A stretch of 64,000 nt of DNA from [Bacillus] enclensis (lineage in GTDB: Bacteria; Bacillota; Bacilli; Bacillales; Bacillaceae_B), in the NCBI RefSeq assembly GCF_001456935.1, contig NZ_KQ758488.1, positions 40,308-104,307 on the forward strand. Reading direction: 5' to 3'. The translations under genes and the position numbers were made by a program. Below, piece by piece: positions 59,617-64,000 of the stretch (position 1 is the stretch's first letter; each line of letters starts with the position of its first letter). The notes below the pieces were generated by a model. It did no database searches, was not told where the DNA came from, and saw nothing but the letters and a program-made list of their open reading frames with translations.

Positions 59617-62166
59617 ATGGCCGAAACACCAAAATCAAATGTTAAAGAGATTAATATAAGTAATGAGATGCGCACCTCATTCCTAGATTATGCGATGAGC
59701 GTCATCGTTTCCCGTGCCCTTCCCGATGCCCGTGACGGATTGAAGCCGGTCCATCGCCGTATTTTATACGCGATGAACGACCTGGGGATGACAGCGGACA
59801 AAGCATACAAGAAATCTGCCCGTATCGTCGGTGAAGTTATCGGTAAGTATCACCCCCATGGTGACTCAGCGGTATATGACACGATGGTGCGTATGGCTCA
59901 GGATTTCAACTATCGCTACATGCTTGTCGATGGCCACGGAAACTTCGGTTCTGTCGACGGGGATGCTGCGGCAGCGATGCGTTACACAGAAGCACGCATG
60001 TCCAAGATATCGATGGAACTGATCCGTGATATCAATAAAGATACAATCGACTACAAAGATAACTATGATGGCAGCGAACGCGAACCGGAAGTACTGCCGG
60101 CCCGTTTCCCAAACCTTCTGGTGAATGGATCGTCAGGTATCGCTGTTGGAATGGCGACGAATATTCCGCCTCATAATCTTGGTGAGGTGGTTGACGGGAT
60201 TCTTGCATTAAGTAAAGATCCTGACATCACAATCCAGGAATTGACGGAACACATTCATGGCCCGGACTTCCCGACTGCCGGCTTGATTGTGGGCAGAAGC
60301 GGCATCCGCCGCGCTTATGAAACAGGTAAAGGATCCATCACGATGCGTGCCCGTGTCGAAATCGAACAGAAGAGCAACGGGAAAGAAACGATCATCGTCC
60401 ATCAGATCCCTTACCAGGTCAACAAAGCAAAACTGATTGAAAAAATCGCGGAACTAGTCCGTGACAAGAAGATCGACGGCATCACGGATCTTCGCGATGA
60501 ATCCGACCGTAACGGTATGCGTATCGTCATCGAAGTCAGGAAAGATGCCAATGCGAATGTCCTGCTGAACAACCTATATAAGCAGACTGCACTTCAAACA
60601 AGCTTCGGGATCAATCTGCTTGCCCTTGTCAAAGGTCAGCCGAAAGTGTTGAACCTCAAGCAGTGCCTTGTGGAATATCTGGATCACCAGCGCGTTGTCA
60701 TCCGCCGCAGAACCGAGTTTGAATTGCGTAAAGCGGAAGCAAGAGCCCACATCCTTGAGGGTCTCCGGATTGCGCTCGATCATATTGATGAAATCATCGC
60801 CCTCATTCGCGGTTCCCAGACGACGGACCTCGCGAAACAAGGTTTGATGGAGCAATTCTCGCTATCTGACAAGCAGGCACAGGCAATCCTTGATATGCGT
60901 CTCCAACGCTTGACAGGACTGGAACGCGAAAAGATCGAAGATGAATATCAGGAGCTTGTAAAACTGATTGCTGAACTGAAAGCGATCCTGGCCGACGATG
61001 AAAAAGTTCTTGAAATCATCCGGGAAGAGCTCATTGAAATCAAAGAACGCTTCAACGACGAAAGAAGATCTGAAATCGTTGCAGGCGGAATTGAAAATAT
61101 TGAAGATGAAGATTTGATCCCGCGTGAAAACATCGTGGTTTCACTTACTCACAACGGCTACATCAAGCGCCTTCCTGTTTCCACTTACCGCAGCCAGAAG
61201 CGCGGCGGACGGGGAATCCAGGGGATGGGCACGACGGGTGATGACTTTGTTGAACATCTGCTCACAACATCCACCCATGATACAATCCTTTTCTTTACGA
61301 ACAAAGGGAAAGCATACCGTGCCAAAGGGTATGAAATTCCTGAATTCAGCCGTACGGCAAAAGGACTTCCGATCATCAACATGCTCGGCGTAGAGAAAGA
61401 CGAGTGGATCAACGCGATGATCCGCGTAGAAGAGTTCGTGGATGACTGGTACTTGTTCTTTACGACCAAGCACGGCATCTCCAAGCGTACGCCTGTCTCT
61501 GATTTTGCCAACATCCGTACCAACGGACTGATTGCCATCAACCTCAGGGAACATGATGAATTGATTTCCGTCAAATTGACCGACGGTGACAAAGACATGA
61601 TTATCGGTACGAAAAAAGGAATGCTGATCCGTTTCCCTGAAACCGATGTCCGTTCAATGGGAAGGACCGCAACCGGTGTTAAAGGGATCAACCTCTCTGA
61701 TGACGATATCGTCGTAGGCATGGAGATCCTTGAAGAGAAGAGCGATATCCTGGTCGTAACGGTCAACGGCTATGGTAAACGTACACCTGCAAGTGAATAC
61801 AGAGTCCAGACCCGCGGCGGTAAAGGACTGAAGACATGCAACGTCACCGAACGTAACGGTGAACTGGTTGCCGTCAAAGCCGTGACAGGCGAAGAAGATC
61901 TCATGATCATCACCGCCCACGGAGTCCTGATCCGTATGGACGTCAATGATATCTCCACAACCGGACGTAACACCCAGGGTGTCAAACTGATCCGTCTTCA
62001 GGAAAGTGAATTCGTTTCTACAGTAGCCAAAGTGGAAAAAGAAGAAGATGAAGAAACAGAAGCCCCTGTTGAAACATCCGAAGATGCAGAGACGGTTGAA
62101 GGCAATGAACCAACTCAAGACAATCCAGAAGACCATAACGAATCAACCGATGATTCAGAAGAATAA
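59617..62166 (+). CDS. gyrA: DNA gyrase subunit A
   Basis: The 849-residue subunit has the winged-helix domain with quinolone region [17 protein letters not shown], showing wild-type-like Ser and Glu/Asp positions as far as I can read. The catalytic Tyr is in [13 protein letters not shown], and the six-bladed C-terminal DNA-wrapping domain has the GyrA box [10 protein letters not shown]. The C-terminus is a long acidic tail. AAAGGAGGT lies 9 nt before the ATG. Confidence 0.98.
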   Translation: MAETPKSNVKEINISNEMRTSFLDYAMSVIVSRALPDARDGLKPVHRRILYAMNDLGMTADKAYKKSARIVGEVIGKYHPHGDSAVYDTMVRMAQDFNYRYMLVDGHGNFGSVDGDAAAAMRYTEARMSKISMELIRDINKDTIDYKDNYDGSEREPEVLPARFPNLLVNGSSGIAVGMATNIPPHNLGEVVDGILALSKDPDITIQELTEHIHGPDFPTAGLIVGRSGIRRAYETGKGSITMRARVEIEQKSNGKETIIVHQIPYQVNKAKLIEKIAELVRDKKIDGITDLRDESDRNGMRIVIEVRKDANANVLLNNLYKQTALQTSFGINLLALVKGQPKVLNLKQCLVEYLDHQRVVIRRRTEFELRKAEARAHILEGLRIALDHIDEIIALIRGSQTTDLAKQGLMEQFSLSDKQAQAILDMRLQRLTGLEREKIEDEYQELVKLIAELKAILADDEKVLEIIREELIEIKERFNDERRSEIVAGGIENIEDEDLIPRENIVVSLTHNGYIKRLPVSTYRSQKRGGRGIQGMGTTGDDFVEHLLTTSTHDTILFFTNKGKAYRAKGYEIPEFSRTAKGLPIINMLGVEKDEWINAMIRVEEFVDDWYLFFTTKHGISKRTPVSDFANIRTNGLIAINLREHDELISVKLTDGDKDMIIGTKKGMLIRFPETDVRSMGRTATGVKGINLSDDDIVVGMEILEEKSDILVVTVNGYGKRTPASEYRVQTRGGKGLKTCNVTERNGELVAVKAVTGEEDLMIITAHGVLIRMDVNDISTTGRNTQGVKLIRLQESEFVSTVAKVEKEEDEETEAPVETSEDAETVEGNEPTQDNPEDHNESTDDSEE

Positions 62167-62172
62167 ATAACG

Positions 62173-62222
62173 AAAAGCTATTTCCTGAGGAAGTCATCTT
62201 CTTCAGGGAATAGCTTTTTTTG
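62173..62222 (+). terminator. Terminator of gyrA
   Basis: AAAAGCTATT, CCTGA and GAAG pair with CTTC, TCAGG and AATAGCTTTT, followed by a T run. Confidence 0.92.
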
Positions 62223-62351
62223 TACAAAGATGGTTGTGCAAGCAAGGGAACGTTATTTCAATAAAAAATAACTTTACAAAAAATAAACCAATATGCCTTT
62301 AATTTGGTAAAATAAACCTATATAGAAAAGGATGATTTGAGGTGTAATAAC

Positions 62352-63464
62352 ATGAAAGTGCATCGAGACGAAGTGGAAGCGGGCTGTATTCTGGAAAAAG
62401 AGGTCATGGGAATGACATCAAACCCAATCATTCCAAAAAATACAGTATTAACAGATGAACATATCAAAGTCCTCCGGGCATTCAATATCACTGAAATCGA
62501 AATTGAGAAAACAAAAGCGGACGGCCGTCACCACAGGTCAAAACAACTCCCATCCCAGCCGGATGCTTCAGAAGCAGATCAGCCTGCAGGATCCGGCTCA
62601 CCTGAGACCGGGACGGACAAAGGCTTCATCAATATCTATTTGGAAAGCGTAGGGGAATTCAAAAAAGAGTTTACGAACTGGCAATCAGGGATGCCGATCA
62701 ATATTGCAAAGATGAGGGAAATCACCCTTCCCCTCATTAAAACGATCGAACAGAATAAATTCCTGCTCTATTCATTGAACCAGTACTCTACGAAAAAAGA
62801 CTATATCTATCATCACCCCCTTGCAGTCAGCATCATAAGCGCCATGCTCGGAAAGAAAGCAGGGCTTAACAGCGGACAGGTCAATCAACTCGCCCTGGCA
62901 GGTGTACTGGCCGACTGCGGGATGGCAAAAGTATCATCAACCATCTTAAAAAAAGAGAAGCCCCTTTCTGAAAGTGAATTTCAAGAAATCAAGCTTCATA
63001 CAGCAAACGGATATAAAATGGTAAAGGATTCCCCTCTATTGAAACCAGAAGCGAAACTTGCAATCTTCCAGCATCATGAGCGTTTCGATGGGACAGGCTA
63101 TCCGACTTCCGAAAAGAGCGACCGCATCCATTTGTATTCACAGATCATCGGAATCGCCGATGTGTTCCATGCCATGACCTCGGAGAGAATCTATCGAAGC
63201 CGGCAGCCGGTCTTCAAGGTGCTGGACATGATCAGCAAAGACCTCTTCGGCAAATTTGATATAAAAGTAGTGAACGCACTCATGCAGTTGATGGGTGATT
63301 TGGATATCGGGACAGCTGTAAGACTATCAACAGGGGATTACGGTGAAGTAGTCTATACAAAAACCAATATCTACACGAAGCCGATTGTGAAACTGAACAA
63401 CAGTGAAGAACTGCTTGATCTCTCGCTGAGTAAGGATATTTATATTACGGAAGTATTGGGTTAA
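62352..63464 (+). CDS. HD-GYP domain protein, putative cyclic-di-nucleotide phosphodiesterase
   Basis: The ATG at 62352 follows GAGGTGTAATAAC and gives 370 residues. The five upstream residues of the longer frame are rejected. An N-terminal region (residues 1-80) is followed by an HD-GYP domain with YHHPLAVSIIS, LADCGMAKV in place of the classical HDIG, HHERFDGTGYP (GYP-like) and ADVFHAMTSERIYR. The first HD motif appears altered, so c-di-GMP activity is uncertain. It sits between gyrA and the first rRNA operon, as in many Bacilli. Confidence 0.88.
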   Translation: MKVHRDEVEAGCILEKEVMGMTSNPIIPKNTVLTDEHIKVLRAFNITEIEIEKTKADGRHHRSKQLPSQPDASEADQPAGSGSPETGTDKGFINIYLESVGEFKKEFTNWQSGMPINIAKMREITLPLIKTIEQNKFLLYSLNQYSTKKDYIYHHPLAVSIISAMLGKKAGLNSGQVNQLALAGVLADCGMAKVSSTILKKEKPLSESEFQEIKLHTANGYKMVKDSPLLKPEAKLAIFQHHERFDGTGYPTSEKSDRIHLYSQIIGIADVFHAMTSERIYRSRQPVFKVLDMISKDLFGKFDIKVVNALMQLMGDLDIGTAVRLSTGDYGEVVYTKTNIYTKPIVKLNNSEELLDLSLSKDIYITEVLG

Positions 63465-63490
63465 GGCTATATAAACATGGCATTTCTATC

Positions 63491-63532
63491 ATCCGGGAGG
63501 GGTCTGAATTTTCCCGGGTTATTTTTTATAAA
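63491..63532 (+). terminator. Terminator of the HD-GYP gene
   Basis: CCGGGA pairs with TCCCGG around a 13-nt loop, followed by TTATTTTTTAT. Confidence 0.85.
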
Positions 63533-63538
63533 AAAACC

Positions 63539-63671
63539 TTGCTAAACTGCTTGAAGGCATGTATACTATTATTTGTTGTCCGAAAGAGAGACATTACATA
63601 TTGATTCGTTAAAAAATGTTTTTGCGAAATAATAAAAAAGTGTTGACGGAAGTCGGACAAGATGATATATT
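63539..63671 (+). promoter_or_regulatory. Tandem rrn promoters P1 and P2
   Basis: P1 is TTGCTA (63539-63544), 17 nt and TATACT (63562-63567). P2 is TTGACG (63643-63648), 17 nt and TATATT (63666-63671). B. subtilis rRNA operons beside the origin also have two promoters. The leader up to 63804 contains the usual CTTGAAAACTGAACAAAAC stretch before the 16S gene. Confidence 0.85.
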
Positions 63672-63804
63672 AATAAAGTCGCTTCAAACGGAGCAGACGC
63701 AACAAATTGAACCTTGAAAACTGAACAAAACAAGACAATACGTCAACGTTAATTCTAGATTTACCGCAACGATTTAATCGTTGCAAACAAGAGCTATTCA
63801 AACT

Positions 63805-64000
<196 letters not shown>

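Noticed and set aside
63500..63525. Noc-binding site (TTTCCCGGG)
   Set aside because: Only half of the palindrome matches and it is part of the HD-GYP terminator stem.

Overview
The window is a 64 kb piece of a Bacillaceae chromosome centred on the replication origin. Gene content and order (rlmH, htrC, walRKHIJ, purA, dnaC, rplI, gdpP, rpsR-ssb-rpsF, ychF, parAB, noc, rsmG-mnmG-mnmE, jag-yidC-rnpA-rpmH, oriC, dnaA-dnaN-yaaA-recF-remB-gyrB-gyrA, rrn) match Bacillus subtilis and relatives. The proteins are Bacillus-like but not identical to B. subtilis. A genus such as Rossellomorea or Bacillus sensu lato is a guess. Gene polarity flips at about 52 kb, as expected for co-orientation with two diverging forks. 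The few genes against this rule are accessory or stand-alone: the GIY-YIG/DUF2075 gene, a K+ channel, an ABC exporter and yyaC.

Region 1-6.9 kb is an accessory defence island ending at the 3' end of rlmH. On the minus strand it carries a methyltransferase, a Gabija pair (GajA OLD-type ATPase/TOPRIM nuclease, GajB UvrD-like helicase) and a NYN-domain protein cut by the window edge. On the plus strand it carries a GIY-YIG nuclease fused to a DUF2075 (Schlafen-type) helicase, broken by a single frameshift at the Walker B motif, followed by a translationally coupled MazG-like protein. Region 7-17 kb holds rlmH, htrC, the cell-wall stress operon walRKHIJ and an M23 endopeptidase gene with a WalR-box-like site upstream. 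Four tRNA genes (Lys, Glu, Asp, Phe) and a NERD-domain gene follow. Region 19-23 kb is an envelope-stress type cluster (DUF350, ATP-grasp YgiC-like, YgiB-like lipoprotein, unknown protein) divergent from a TrkA-type K+ channel. Region 23-40 kb carries purine synthesis, DNA replication, ribosomal, c-di-AMP and chemosensory genes. Region 40-52 kb is the partition, tRNA-modification and membrane-insertion block. Region 51.9-54.2 kb is the bipartite oriC around dnaA. The right end runs through gyrase and an HD-GYP protein into tandem rrn promoters and the start of a 16S rRNA gene.

The intergenic DNA is unusually structured. First, five loci hold arrays of an 11-bp motif (TTTTGATAATA or its complement) repeated at a strict 20-21 bp period, close to two helical turns. 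The best has nine units over 170 bp. A sixth array near yaaA uses another motif (TTGTCCG) at the same 20-bp period. I know of no named system for these arrays and consider them the strongest candidate for undescribed biology here. Second, two families of dispersed palindromic repeats occur. Family A (about 130 bp, nine loci, one inside the dnaA-dnaN half of oriC) repeatedly carries family B (43-138 bp, conserved ends) in the same apical position. Third, DnaA-box clusters occur outside oriC next to rlmH and between mnmE and jag. Two perfect parS sites lie inside walK and parB.

All calls are from reading the sequence and recalled family knowledge. No database search was run.
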